Of a stretch of 62,585 nt of DNA, positions 17,406 through 25,934 are shown one piece after another. This stretch comes from JBBCJT01 sp037190665. Lineage in GTDB: Bacteria; Pseudomonadota; Alphaproteobacteria; Acetobacterales; Acetobacteraceae. A model generated the notes under the pieces. It did not search any database. It was not told where the DNA came from and saw nothing but the letters and a program-made list of their open reading frames with translations. Location: positions 1 to 62,585 of the forward strand of contig JBBCJT010000049.1 of NCBI GenBank assembly GCA_037190665.1, in the 5' to 3' direction. The position numbers and the translations under genes were made by a program. Position 1 is the stretch's first letter. Each line of letters opens with the position of its first letter.

Positions 17406-17427
17406 CCCGCCCCCTCACCGGGGCGGG
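17406..17427. terminator. Terminator between the cupin gene and a convergent gene
   Basis: Perfect 8-bp arms (CCCGCCCC and GGGGCGGG) with a 6-base loop, eight bases past the cupin stop, followed on the forward strand by CCTTTC. It lies between convergent genes. Confidence 0.6.
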
Positions 17428-17454
17428 CCTTTCCCGCCTCGGGCGAAAGGGCTG

Positions 17455-17940
17455 CTACCTGCTGACGCAGCGCGCCTCGATCGCGGCCACGCCGGGCGCG
17501 GCGCCCTCCAGCGACATCCAGTGGCTGTTCTCTCCGCCGACACCGATCAGCAGCATCTCGCCGCGCAGCACGTCCAGCAAGGGCGATGGCAGCGGCGTGG
17601 TGGCCAGCAGCACCAGTTCGTCGTCCAGTTCCTGCCGCTCCGCCCGCATCGGGATCACGAAGCGGGTGCTTTGCGAGGCGAATGTCACTGGCGCGGCCAT
17701 GCCTTCCGGCACCCGGTCGCGGTCGTACCGCAGGCGGATGTTCAGCCGGCCGCTTCCCGCATCGCAGCCCATGAACAGCGTCTGGTTATCGGTATCAGGC
17801 ACCTCGTAGGCGAGGACCACGCCCGCCGATGACTGGCGGACCTGCCATTCCGGCTCCCGCGGCCCGGCGGACAGGGCCGGCGGCGGCATCAGGGTGGCCA
17901 TGGCGAGGCCGGCAGCGGTCAGCAAGGGTCTCAGGCGCAT
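17455..17940 (-). CDS. Putative exported protein, paralogue of the adjacent gene
   Basis: A 161-residue protein beginning MRLRPLLTAAGLAMATLMPPPALSAG, a clear signal peptide with cleavage after LSA. ATG 17940 was chosen because it starts the signal and has GAGAGA upstream; the frame continues to 18006 but without function. The mature domain of about 135 residues shares with the next gene the pattern W-(R/Q)-(I/V)-(G/R)-x-S-x-x-G-V-V-(L/V)-A-Y-E, a central GCDAGSGRLNIRLR / NCDADSGRIYMRIR segment, and late VGGENS / VGGEDS. I do not recognise the family. It is periplasmic or surface-exposed by prediction. Confidence 0.75.
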   Translation of the reverse strand: MRLRPLLTAAGLAMATLMPPPALSAGPREPEWQVRQSSAGVVLAYEVPDTDNQTLFMGCDAGSGRLNIRLRYDRDRVPEGMAAPVTFASQSTRFVIPMRAERQELDDELVLLATTPLPSPLLDVLRGEMLLIGVGGENSHWMSLEGAAPGVAAIEARCVSR

Positions 17941-18006
17941 CTGATCTCTCGGATATGGAATGACAGGCTCAGGCGATGGCCGGTACCCGAGCGGGCCGGC
18001 CGGCAT

Positions 18007-18522
18007 TCAACCGGACGCGGGCGCGCACCGCCTCTGGAGGGCCGCGGCCGTCAGCTCGGCGCCGAGCAGGGACACGAAACTATCCTCGCCGCCAACGCTC
18101 ACCCGCAGCGTGATCCCACGTAGCATGCGTATCTCGTTCATGGTCAGAGTCGCCGTTCCGCCCAGCACGGTCCGGTCCTCGCCCTCCAGCCGTTCCGCGA
18201 CCATCGGCACCACGACGCTTCCGCCTTCGGAGGCGAAGGTGACGGACGCGCCCACACCCGCCGGCACCCGCGCGCCGAGCTGCCGGATCCGCATGTAAAT
18301 CCGCCCGCTGTCGGCGTCGCAATTCAGCAACAGCGACTGGGCAGCGGGATCGGCCGCCTCGTAGGCGACGACGACGCCCTCAGGCGATTCGCCGATCCGC
18401 CACTTCACGGTTTCCGCGACCACCTCGCTGGACGGCAGCCGCGTCAGACCGGCCAGCGCCGGAGGCGGGACCGCCTGGCCGGCAAGCATCAGGCCAGCGG
18501 TCAGCAGCAATGTCGGGCGCAT
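18007..18522 (-). CDS. Putative exported protein, paralogue of the adjacent gene
   Basis: A 171-residue protein with signal peptide MRPTLLLTAGLMLAGQAVPPPALA. It shares the fold-level pattern of the 17455-17940 protein: GVVVAYEAADPAAQSLLLNCDA, TFASEGGSVVVPM, and a final RC near the C-terminus that could pair with the central Cys as a disulfide. The two genes are 66 bases apart on the same strand and form a tandem duplication. Function unknown. Confidence 0.75.
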   Translation of the reverse strand: MRPTLLLTAGLMLAGQAVPPPALAGLTRLPSSEVVAETVKWRIGESPEGVVVAYEAADPAAQSLLLNCDADSGRIYMRIRQLGARVPAGVGASVTFASEGGSVVVPMVAERLEGEDRTVLGGTATLTMNEIRMLRGITLRVSVGGEDSFVSLLGAELTAAALQRRCAPASG

Positions 18523-18687
18523 GCGATATCCCGGATGTCGGCAAATGGCGGAGCTGATCGAATCTGGCCCGTCTAGAGCCGTTCCGCCGCCCTGTCATCG
18601 CGCCCGGACCACACCCCGCCCATTCCCGCCGGTCATGCGCCCAGCCGGCTTTCGCGATGCCGCGCGTGCCCCTATGGTCCCGGCCTC

Positions 18688-19626
18688 GTGCGCTATCCTC
18701 ATAAACACCTGCTCGCCATCGAAGGCCTTCACCCGCACGAGATCGGGCATCTGCTCGACCTCGCGGAGAGCTATGTGCTGCTCAACCGCCAGGGAAAGAC
18801 CCAGCGGGACGTGCTGCGCGGCCGCACGCTGATCAACCTGTTCTTCGAGGACTCCACCCGCACCCGCACCTCCTTCGAGATCGCGGGCAAGCGGCTGGGC
18901 GCGGACGTGATCAACATGTCCGTCTCCACCTCCTCGGTGAACAAGGGCGAGACGCTGCTGGACACTGCCTGGACGCTGAACGCGATGAACACCGACCTGC
19001 TCGTGGTCCGCCACGACCAGTCCGGCGCGCCAAACCTGCTCGCGCAGAAGGTGGACGCCGCGGTGATCAACGCCGGCGACGGCACGCACGAGCACCCCAC
19101 CCAGGCGCTGCTGGACGCGCTGACCATCCGCCGCCGCAAGGGCCGGCTGGAGGGGCTGACGGTCGCGATCTGCGGCGACATCGCCCATTCGCGGGTCGCG
19201 CGGTCGAACATCCACCTGCTGACGACGATGGGATCGACCGTGCGCGTGGTCGGTCCGCCGACGCTGATCCCGGCCGATGCCGCGCGGCTGGGGGTGGAAG
19301 TGCACCACGACATGGCCACCGGCCTCGCCGGCGTCGACGTGGTGATGATGCTGCGCCTCCAGAAGGAACGGATGGCCCGCGGCCTCGTCCCCTCCCCGCG
19401 CGAGTTCTTCCGCTTCTACGGGCTGGACCGGGAAAAGCTCGCCCGCGCGAAGCCGGACGCGATGGTGATGCATCCGGGGCCGATGAACCGCGGCGTGGAG
19501 ATCGACTCTGCCGTGGCCGACGATCCGGCGCGCTCGGTGATCGCCGAGCAGGTGGAGATGGGTGTCGCGGTCCGCATGGCGGTGCTGGACACGCTGAACC
19601 GGAACTGGCTGCACAACGATGTCTGA
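18688..19626 (+). CDS. pyrB: Aspartate carbamoyltransferase catalytic subunit
   Basis: A 312-residue enzyme that condenses carbamoyl phosphate with aspartate in pyrimidine synthesis. Motifs are FFEDSTRTRTSFE (carbamoyl phosphate site), HPTQALLDA and GDIAHSRVARSN. It starts at GTG 18688 (MRYPHKHLLAIEGL). The stop overlaps the start of the pyrC-like gene by eight bases, as in bacteria where ATCase forms a complex with an inactive dihydroorotase. No regulatory pyrI is present. No PyrR-type or leader structure is obvious upstream. Confidence 0.96.
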   Translation: MRYPHKHLLAIEGLHPHEIGHLLDLAESYVLLNRQGKTQRDVLRGRTLINLFFEDSTRTRTSFEIAGKRLGADVINMSVSTSSVNKGETLLDTAWTLNAMNTDLLVVRHDQSGAPNLLAQKVDAAVINAGDGTHEHPTQALLDALTIRRRKGRLEGLTVAICGDIAHSRVARSNIHLLTTMGSTVRVVGPPTLIPADAARLGVEVHHDMATGLAGVDVVMMLRLQKERMARGLVPSPREFFRFYGLDREKLARAKPDAMVMHPGPMNRGVEIDSAVADDPARSVIAEQVEMGVAVRMAVLDTLNRNWLHNDV

Positions 19627-20893
19627 CCTGCTGATCGCCAATGTCCGCCTGCTGGATCCGGCAGGCGGACTCGACGCCGCCGGCGCGTTGCTGGTCCGCG
19701 ACGGTCGGATCGCCGATTTCGGCGCGAATCTCGGCCGGCCGGACGGGGCGGAGACCGTCGATGGCGGTGGCGCCGTGCTGTGCCCGGGGCTGGTGGACAT
19801 GCGCGCGAGCCTCGGCGAGCCGGGCGCGGAGTACCGCGAGACCATCGCCTCCGCCGCCGAAGCCGCCGCCTCATCAGGGATCACCACCGTCGCCGCCCTG
19901 CCGGACAACCAACCGGCCACGGACGATCCCGCGCTGGTGCGGCTGCTGCGCGCCCGCGGCGAGGAGACGGGCAGCCTCGCCATCGTGCCCTACGGCGCCG
20001 TCACGCGTGGCTGCCGGGGCGAGGAACTGGCCGAACTCGGCCTGCTGCACGAGGCCGGCGCGGCCGCCTTCACCGACGGCGCCCGCGCGATCGGCAACGC
20101 GCGCACCATGCGCCTCGCGCTGTCCTATGCGCGCAGCTTCGATGCGATGATCGTGCAGCATCCGGAGGAGCCGAGCCTCGCCGCCGGCGGGGCCGCGACG
20201 GAGGGCGAACTCGCGACACGGCTCGGGCTGCCCGCGATCCCGTCCGCTGCCGAGGCGATGATCGTCGCCCGCGACATCCGGCTCGCGCAGCTTACCGGGG
20301 GCCATGTCCACTTCGCCCATGTCAGCACCGCCGAGGCGCTGGCGCTGATCCGCGCGGCGAAGGCCGATGGCGTGCGCGTCACCTGCGACACGGCACCGCC
20401 CTATTTCGACCTGAACGAAACGGCGATCGGCGATTTCCGCAGCTACGCCAAACTGTCGCCGCCGCTGCGCACGGAGGAGGACCGCCGCGCCGTCGCCGCC
20501 GCCCTCATCGACGGCACGGTCGATGCCATCGCCTCCGACCACCAGCCGCGCGACCCGGACGACAAGCGCCTGCCCTTCGCCCAGGCCTCCGCCGGCGGGG
20601 CCGGGCTCGCCACGCTGCTCGCGGTCACGCTGGCCCAGGTCCACAACGGCACCGTCACCCTACCCCGCGCCATCGACCTGCTGACCGCCGCCCCCGCGCG
20701 CCTGCTCGGGGTGGCAGCCGGGCGGATCGAGAAGGGTGCGGCCGCCGATCTGTGCCTGTTCCACCCCGAGCGCGCCTGGAAGGTCGAGGCTGGGGAGCTG
20801 CCGGGCAAGGCGCAGAACACGCCCTTCGACGGCCGGGCGCTGGAAGGCCGCGTGCTCGGCACGTGGAAGGCCGGGCGGCGCGTGTTCGGATGA
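19619..20893 (+). CDS. pyrC: Pseudo-dihydroorotase (PyrC-like subunit of ATCase)
   Basis: A 424-residue amidohydrolase-fold protein. The metal-binding HxH of active dihydroorotases should be at residues 62 and 64 but reads Arg62-Ala-Ser64 (LVDMRASLGEPG). The carboxylated Lys position also appears lost (GAAAFTDG). Other fold landmarks remain: His181, VHFAHVST and Asp307 (ASDHQPRD). This matches the non-catalytic PyrC-like proteins encoded next to pyrB, which serve as structural partners of ATCase. A second, catalytic dihydroorotase gene is expected elsewhere in the genome. ATG 19619 overlaps pyrB and the stop overlaps plsY by four bases. Confidence 0.9.
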   Translation: MSDLLIANVRLLDPAGGLDAAGALLVRDGRIADFGANLGRPDGAETVDGGGAVLCPGLVDMRASLGEPGAEYRETIASAAEAAASSGITTVAALPDNQPATDDPALVRLLRARGEETGSLAIVPYGAVTRGCRGEELAELGLLHEAGAAAFTDGARAIGNARTMRLALSYARSFDAMIVQHPEEPSLAAGGAATEGELATRLGLPAIPSAAEAMIVARDIRLAQLTGGHVHFAHVSTAEALALIRAAKADGVRVTCDTAPPYFDLNETAIGDFRSYAKLSPPLRTEEDRRAVAAALIDGTVDAIASDHQPRDPDDKRLPFAQASAGGAGLATLLAVTLAQVHNGTVTLPRAIDLLTAAPARLLGVAAGRIEKGAAADLCLFHPERAWKVEAGELPGKAQNTPFDGRALEGRVLGTWKAGRRVFG

Positions 20894-21495
20894 TGCCGGT
20901 GGCTGCGTTGACAGTCGTGGCCGGGCTGATCGGGCTCGGCTACCTCTGCGGCTCCATCCCTTTCGGCCTGCTGCTCACGCGCGCGGCCGGGATGGGCGAT
21001 ATCCGCAGCATCGGCTCGGGCAATATCGGCGCGACCAACGTGCTGCGCACCGGCAACCGCAAGATCGCGGCGGCGACGCTTGTCCTCGATGCGGCGAAGG
21101 GCGCGGCCGCGGTGCTGCTGGCCGGGATGCTGTTCTCGCCGCGCCTCGCCCTCTGGGCCGGGTTCGGCGCGGTGCTGGGGCATCTCTACCCGGTCTGGCT
21201 CGGCTTCAAGGGCGGCAAGGGGATGGCGACTTCGCTCGGCGTCTACCTGGCCGCGAGCCCGCTGATCGGCCTGCTGTGCTGCGCCATCTGGCTGGTGGTG
21301 GCGAAGCTGACGCGCATCTCGTCGGCCAGCTCGCTGATCGCGATCGGCGCCGCGCCGCTGCTGTTCTGGCTGCTCTATGACAGCTACCTGGCGATGCTGG
21401 CGCTCGCCATCACGGCCCTCGTCCTCTTCGCCCATCGCAGCAACATCTCGCGGCTGATCGCGGGCACGGAGCCGCGCATCGGCGAGGGGAAGTGA
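20890..21495 (+). CDS. plsY: Acyl-phosphate glycerol-3-phosphate acyltransferase
   Basis: A 201-residue inner-membrane protein with about five hydrophobic segments. The three conserved loop motifs are present: GSIPFGLLLTR, GSGNIGATNVLRTGN, and GHLYPVWLGFKGGKGMATSLG. PlsY makes lysophosphatidic acid from acyl phosphate and glycerol 3-phosphate, the first step of phospholipid synthesis in most bacteria. ATG 20890 overlaps the pyrC stop (ATGA); a second ATG follows immediately. The stop overlaps the dprA GTG. Confidence 0.96.
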   Translation: MMPVAALTVVAGLIGLGYLCGSIPFGLLLTRAAGMGDIRSIGSGNIGATNVLRTGNRKIAAATLVLDAAKGAAAVLLAGMLFSPRLALWAGFGAVLGHLYPVWLGFKGGKGMATSLGVYLAASPLIGLLCCAIWLVVAKLTRISSASSLIAIGAAPLLFWLLYDSYLAMLALAITALVLFAHRSNISRLIAGTEPRIGEGK

Positions 21496-22592
21496 GCGCG
21501 GAGCACGACCGGCTCCGCCTCGCCCGCACCGAAGGCGTCGGACCGGTCACATGGCGGCGGCTGATCCGCCGCTTCGGCTCCGCTAGCGAAGCCCTGCGCG
21601 CCTGGCCGGACCTCGCGCGGCAGGCCGGCAAGGCCCCGCCCGCCATCCCCTCCGCCGCCGCCATGACGCGCGAGATCGACGCGCTGGCGAAGATGGGCGG
21701 CCGCTTCCTGTTCGCCGACGCGCCGGACTACCCGCCCCTGCTCGCGCTCGCCGATCCTCCGCCGCCCGCCATCGCCGTGCTGGGCGATCCGTCGGTGTTC
21801 GCGGCGCGTTCGGTGGCGCTGGTCGGCGCACGCAACGCGAGCCTCAACGGCCGGCGCATCGCCGAGCAGATGGCCGAGGCGCTGGCCGAAGCCGGGATCG
21901 CCGTCATCTCCGGCCTCGCGCGCGGGGTGGACACCGCCGCGCATGAGGGCGCGCTGCGCGGCGGGCGCACCGTGGCGGTGGTCGCGGGCGGGCTCGATGT
22001 GCCCTACCCGCCGCAGAACGCCGACCTGCAGCGCCGCATCGCCGAAACCGGGGCCGTGGTCAGCGAGGCGCCTCTCGGCACCGCGCCGCAGGACCGCCAC
22101 TTCCCCCGCCGCAACCGCGTCATCGCCGGCCTCTCGCTCGGCGTGGTCGTGGTGGAGGCCGCGCCGCGATCGGGCAGCCTGATCACCGCGCGGATGGCGC
22201 TGGAGCTGAACCGGGAGCTGTTCGCCGTGCCGGGCTCGCCGCTCGACCCGCGCTGCCGTGGCGCGAACGAGCTGATCCGGGACGGCGCGCATCTCGTCCA
22301 GACCGCCCAGGACGTGCTGGAGGACCTGCCCGACACGCCCCGTCCGGCGCCCCTCTTCACCCCCGTGAAACGGGCGCCGGAACCCGCTCCGGCGCCGCCG
22401 CCGCCCGTCATTCATGGCATGATCGGTTCACAACTTATTGAAATGCTTGGAGCGTCGCCCGTCGCGGTTGACGATCTGGTGCGTCGCTGCCACCTGTCGC
22501 CCGCCGCCGTTGCGGCCGCGCTCCTCGATCTGGAGCTCGCCGGGCGGATCGAGACGTTGCCCGGGAACCGTGTCGCGCTGATCGCGCCATAA
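21492..22592 (+). CDS. dprA: DNA-processing protein DprA
   Basis: A 366-residue protein that loads RecA on incoming single-stranded DNA during transformation. An N-terminal helical SAM-like region (GVGPVTWRRLIRRFGSA) is followed by the Rossmann-like domain with VGARNASLNGR, SGLARGVDTAAH and the LFAVPG block. A C-terminal winged helix occupies residues 310-366. It starts at GTG 21492 overlapping plsY (GTGA). The alternative name smf applies. Competence of the host cannot be inferred from this gene alone. Confidence 0.95.
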   Translation: MSAEHDRLRLARTEGVGPVTWRRLIRRFGSASEALRAWPDLARQAGKAPPAIPSAAAMTREIDALAKMGGRFLFADAPDYPPLLALADPPPPAIAVLGDPSVFAARSVALVGARNASLNGRRIAEQMAEALAEAGIAVISGLARGVDTAAHEGALRGGRTVAVVAGGLDVPYPPQNADLQRRIAETGAVVSEAPLGTAPQDRHFPRRNRVIAGLSLGVVVVEAAPRSGSLITARMALELNRELFAVPGSPLDPRCRGANELIRDGAHLVQTAQDVLEDLPDTPRPAPLFTPVKRAPEPAPAPPPPVIHGMIGSQLIEMLGASPVAVDDLVRRCHLSPAAVAAALLDLELAGRIETLPGNRVALIAP

Positions 22593-22598
22593 GGGCAA

Positions 22599-25244
22599 AT
22601 GTCGGACGTCGTCGTCGTCGAATCCCCCGCCAAGGCCAAGACCATCGAGAAGTATCTCGGTGGCGGCTATCGCGTGCTCGCCTCCTACGGCCATGTCCGC
22701 GACCTCGTCGAAAAGGACGGCTCGGTGCAGCCGGAGCAGGACTTCGCCATGTCCTGGGATTCGGACGGGCGCGGCCAGAAAGCGATGGCGGAGATCGCGC
22801 GCGCCCTGAAGGGGGCGAAGACGCTGTATCTCGCCACCGACCCGGATCGCGAGGGCGAGGCGATCTCCTGGCACGTCCGGGCGATGCTGGAGGAGAAGCG
22901 CGCGCTGAAGGGCGTGGACGTCCAGCGCATCACCTTCAACGAGATCACGCGCCAGGCGGTCCGCCACGCCATCGCCCATCCGCGCGACCTCGATCAGCCG
23001 CTGATCAACGCCTACCTGGCCCGCCGGGCGCTCGACTATCTCGTCGGCTACACGCTCTCCCCCGTGCTGTGGCGCAAGCTGCCGGGCAGCCGCTCGGCCG
23101 GGCGGGTGCAGTCGGTCGCGTTGCGGCTGATCTGCGAGCGCGAGGCGGAGATAGAGGCGTTCCGCGCCCGCGAGTACTGGACCATCTCCGCCGGCTTCAC
23201 CACGCCCGCCGGCGCGCCCTTCACCGCGCGGCTGACGCATCTGGACGGCCGCAAGCTCGACCAGTTCGACCTGCCGAACGAAGACGCGGCGATGCGCGCC
23301 AAGGCGGCAGTGGAGCGTGGCCGGTTCACGGTCGGCTCGGTCGAGAAGAAGCGGGTCCGCCGCAACCCGCCGCCGCCGTTCACCACCTCCTCGCTGCAGC
23401 AGGCCGCGTCGAACCGGCTGGGCTTCGGCGCCAAGCGCACGATGCAGGTCGCCCAGCAGCTCTACGAGGGCGTGGACATCGGCGGCGAGACGGTCGGCCT
23501 CATCACCTACATGCGGACCGACGGCGTGCAGATGGCGCGCGAGGCGATGCTCGCGATCCGCGACCATGTCCGCGAGTCGAAGGGCGAGCGCTACATCCCG
23601 CCCGCGCCGCGCGAGTATTCGTCGAAAGCCAAGAACGCGCAGGAAGCGCATGAGGCGATCCGCCCCACCGACGTGTCCCGCACGCCGGACAAGGTCGCCC
23701 GCGCGCTGTCCGAGGATCAGCGCCGGCTCTACGAGCTGGTCTGGAAGCGTGCGGTCGCCAGCCAGATGGCCTCCGCCGAACTCGACCAGACCACGGTCGA
23801 GATCCCCGACGGCGGCACGGTGCTGCGCGCCACCGGCTCCGTGATCGCCTTCGACGGCTTCCTGTCGCTGTACCGCGACGACGACGAGGCCGCGGGCGAA
23901 GGCGAGGACGGGCGCATCCTGCCGCCGATGAACGAGCGCGACCCGCTGGAGACCGGCGACGTCGCGGCGGACCAGCACTTCACCCCGCCCCCGCCGCGCT
24001 ACTCGGAAGCGACGCTGGTGCGGAAGCTGGAGGAGCTGGGCATCGGCCGCCCTTCCACCTACGCCTCCATCATCTCGGTGCTGCAGGACCGCAACTACGT
24101 GCGGCTGGAGGCGCGGCGCTTCATCCCGGAGGATCGCGGGCGGCTCGTGACCGCGTTCCTGACCGGCTTCTTCGAACGCTACGTGGACACCGGCTTCACC
24201 GCTGATCTTGAGGAGAAGCTCGACCTCATCAGCGACGGCAAGGCCGACTGGCGCGAGGTGATGCGCGCCTTCTGGGAGGAGTTCTCGCGCGCGGTCGATC
24301 AGACGAAGGATCTGAAGATCTCCGACGTCATCGACGCGCTGGACCGTGACCTCGGCCCGCATTTCTTCCCCGACAAGGGCGACGGCACCGATCCCCGCGC
24401 CTGCCCGGCCTGCGGCAACGGACGGCTGGGATTGAAGCTCGGCCGGCACGGCGCCTTCGTCGGCTGCTCCAACTATCCCGACTGCCAGTTCACCCGCCGG
24501 CTCGCGGTCGATCCCGATGCCGAACCGGGCGGGCAGCTCAAGGAAGGGATGCGCGTGCTCGGCCCGCATCCGGAATCGGGCGAGGAGATCACCGTCCGCC
24601 GCGGCCCGTATGGCGTCTACGTCCAGCAGGGCGAGGTCGAGGGCAAGATGAAGCCCAAGCGCGCCAGCCTCATCAAGGGGATGGACGGCGACACGATCAC
24701 GCTGGATCAGGCGGTCGGCCTGCTGTCCCTGCCGCGGCTGGTGGGCGTCCATCCGGAGACACAGGAGCCGATCTACGCCGGCATCGGCCGCTTCGGGCCG
24801 TTCGTGAAGATGGGTGCGGTCTACGGCTCGCTGGATCGTGACGACGATGTGATGGCGGTCGGGCTGAACCGCGCGGTGGACGTGCTGGCGAAGAAGCTCG
24901 CCTCCGTCCGTCAGCTCGGGGACCACCCGAAGGACAAGCAGCCGGTGCTGCTGCGCAAGGGCCGCTTCGGTCCCTACGTGCAGCACGGCCAGACGGTCGC
25001 CAACATCCCGCGCGACGCCGAGTTCGACACGTTCACGCTGGACGAGGCGGTGCCGCTGCTCGCCGAGAAGGGCAAGGCGCTGAAGCCGAGGGGCTTCAAG
25101 CGCGCGGCGAAGAAGGCGGCCACGCCGGCCGGCGGCGCCCCAGCGCCCGCCCGCAAGGCGGCGAAGAAGGCTGCCGGGAAAAAGACCGCGAAGAAGGCCG
25201 CTCGCAAGACCGGGGCGAAGAAGGCGGCGAAGCGGGCCGGCTGA
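22599..25244 (+). CDS. topA: DNA topoisomerase I
   Basis: An 881-residue type IA topoisomerase. A TOPRIM domain opens the protein (VVVESPAKAKTIEKYLG, then DPDREGEAISWH), the active-site Tyr304 is in GLITYMRTDG, and a C4 zinc ribbon (CPACG onward) starts near residue 602. Further topoisomerase C-terminal repeats follow, and the last 50 residues are a Lys/Ala-rich tail of the sort seen in many high-GC bacteria, likely to bind DNA. It begins six bases after dprA. It relaxes negative supercoils. Confidence 0.97.
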   Translation: MSDVVVVESPAKAKTIEKYLGGGYRVLASYGHVRDLVEKDGSVQPEQDFAMSWDSDGRGQKAMAEIARALKGAKTLYLATDPDREGEAISWHVRAMLEEKRALKGVDVQRITFNEITRQAVRHAIAHPRDLDQPLINAYLARRALDYLVGYTLSPVLWRKLPGSRSAGRVQSVALRLICEREAEIEAFRAREYWTISAGFTTPAGAPFTARLTHLDGRKLDQFDLPNEDAAMRAKAAVERGRFTVGSVEKKRVRRNPPPPFTTSSLQQAASNRLGFGAKRTMQVAQQLYEGVDIGGETVGLITYMRTDGVQMAREAMLAIRDHVRESKGERYIPPAPREYSSKAKNAQEAHEAIRPTDVSRTPDKVARALSEDQRRLYELVWKRAVASQMASAELDQTTVEIPDGGTVLRATGSVIAFDGFLSLYRDDDEAAGEGEDGRILPPMNERDPLETGDVAADQHFTPPPPRYSEATLVRKLEELGIGRPSTYASIISVLQDRNYVRLEARRFIPEDRGRLVTAFLTGFFERYVDTGFTADLEEKLDLISDGKADWREVMRAFWEEFSRAVDQTKDLKISDVIDALDRDLGPHFFPDKGDGTDPRACPACGNGRLGLKLGRHGAFVGCSNYPDCQFTRRLAVDPDAEPGGQLKEGMRVLGPHPESGEEITVRRGPYGVYVQQGEVEGKMKPKRASLIKGMDGDTITLDQAVGLLSLPRLVGVHPETQEPIYAGIGRFGPFVKMGAVYGSLDRDDDVMAVGLNRAVDVLAKKLASVRQLGDHPKDKQPVLLRKGRFGPYVQHGQTVANIPRDAEFDTFTLDEAVPLLAEKGKALKPRGFKRAAKKAATPAGGAPAPARKAAKKAAGKKTAKKAARKTGAKKAAKRAG

Positions 25245-25323
25245 GCCCGCCGCACCGTCGCCCTTTCGCATTGCAGCATCGCCCGCTATGGCTGCATCCG
25301 CCGATCGTATTCGGGGTGTGCCC

Positions 25324-25932
25324 ATGGAAAAACTGATCGAGGGCTACCGCCGTTTCCGCGCCGAAAGCTGGCCGTCGGAGCGCGCGCGCTATGAAGCGCT
25401 CGCCCGCAGCGGCCAGAGGCCGGAAACGCTGGTGATCGCCTGTTCCGATTCGCGCGTCGATCCGCAGACGGTCTTCGGCGCGGGTCCCGGCGAGCTGTTC
25501 GTGATCCGCAATGTCGCCGGCCTGATCCCGCCCTACGGGCCCGACGAGAACCCGCACGGAACCAGCGCCGCGCTCGAGTTCGCGGTGCGCGTGCTGAACG
25601 TGCGCCGGATCGCCGTGCTGGGGCATGTCGATTGCGGCGGAATCGCCGCCACGCTCTACGGTACGCCGCATGCGGCCCGCGATTTCCTCGCCCCCTGGAT
25701 CGCGCTGGCACGGCCCGCGTTGAGCTGCGTGGCCAGCGAGCTTTGCGACTCCGAGCGGATGCGCCGCTGTGAGGCAGCGGTCGTGGACCTGACACTGCGC
25801 AACCTGCTCACGTTCCCCTGGATCGCGGATGCGGTCGCCACCGGCTCGCTGGAGCTGGTCGGCTTCCGCTTCGCGGTCGCTACCGGCACGCTGGAACGCT
25901 TCGTCGACGGCAGGTTCGAGGCGGTCGACTGA
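25324..25932 (+). CDS. Beta-class carbonic anhydrase
   Basis: A 202-residue beta-carbonic anhydrase. Zinc ligands and the catalytic dyad are Cys40, Asp42 and Arg44 (ACSDSRVDP), His101 and Cys104 (GHVDCGG). It interconverts CO2 and bicarbonate, which would feed carbamoyl phosphate and carboxylase reactions. ATG 25324 was chosen over 25288 because MEKLIEGYRRF is the usual family start. The stop is two bases before the rnr GTG. Confidence 0.93.
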   Translation: MEKLIEGYRRFRAESWPSERARYEALARSGQRPETLVIACSDSRVDPQTVFGAGPGELFVIRNVAGLIPPYGPDENPHGTSAALEFAVRVLNVRRIAVLGHVDCGGIAATLYGTPHAARDFLAPWIALARPALSCVASELCDSERMRRCEAAVVDLTLRNLLTFPWIADAVATGSLELVGFRFAVATGTLERFVDGRFEAVD

Positions 25933-25934
25933 GC

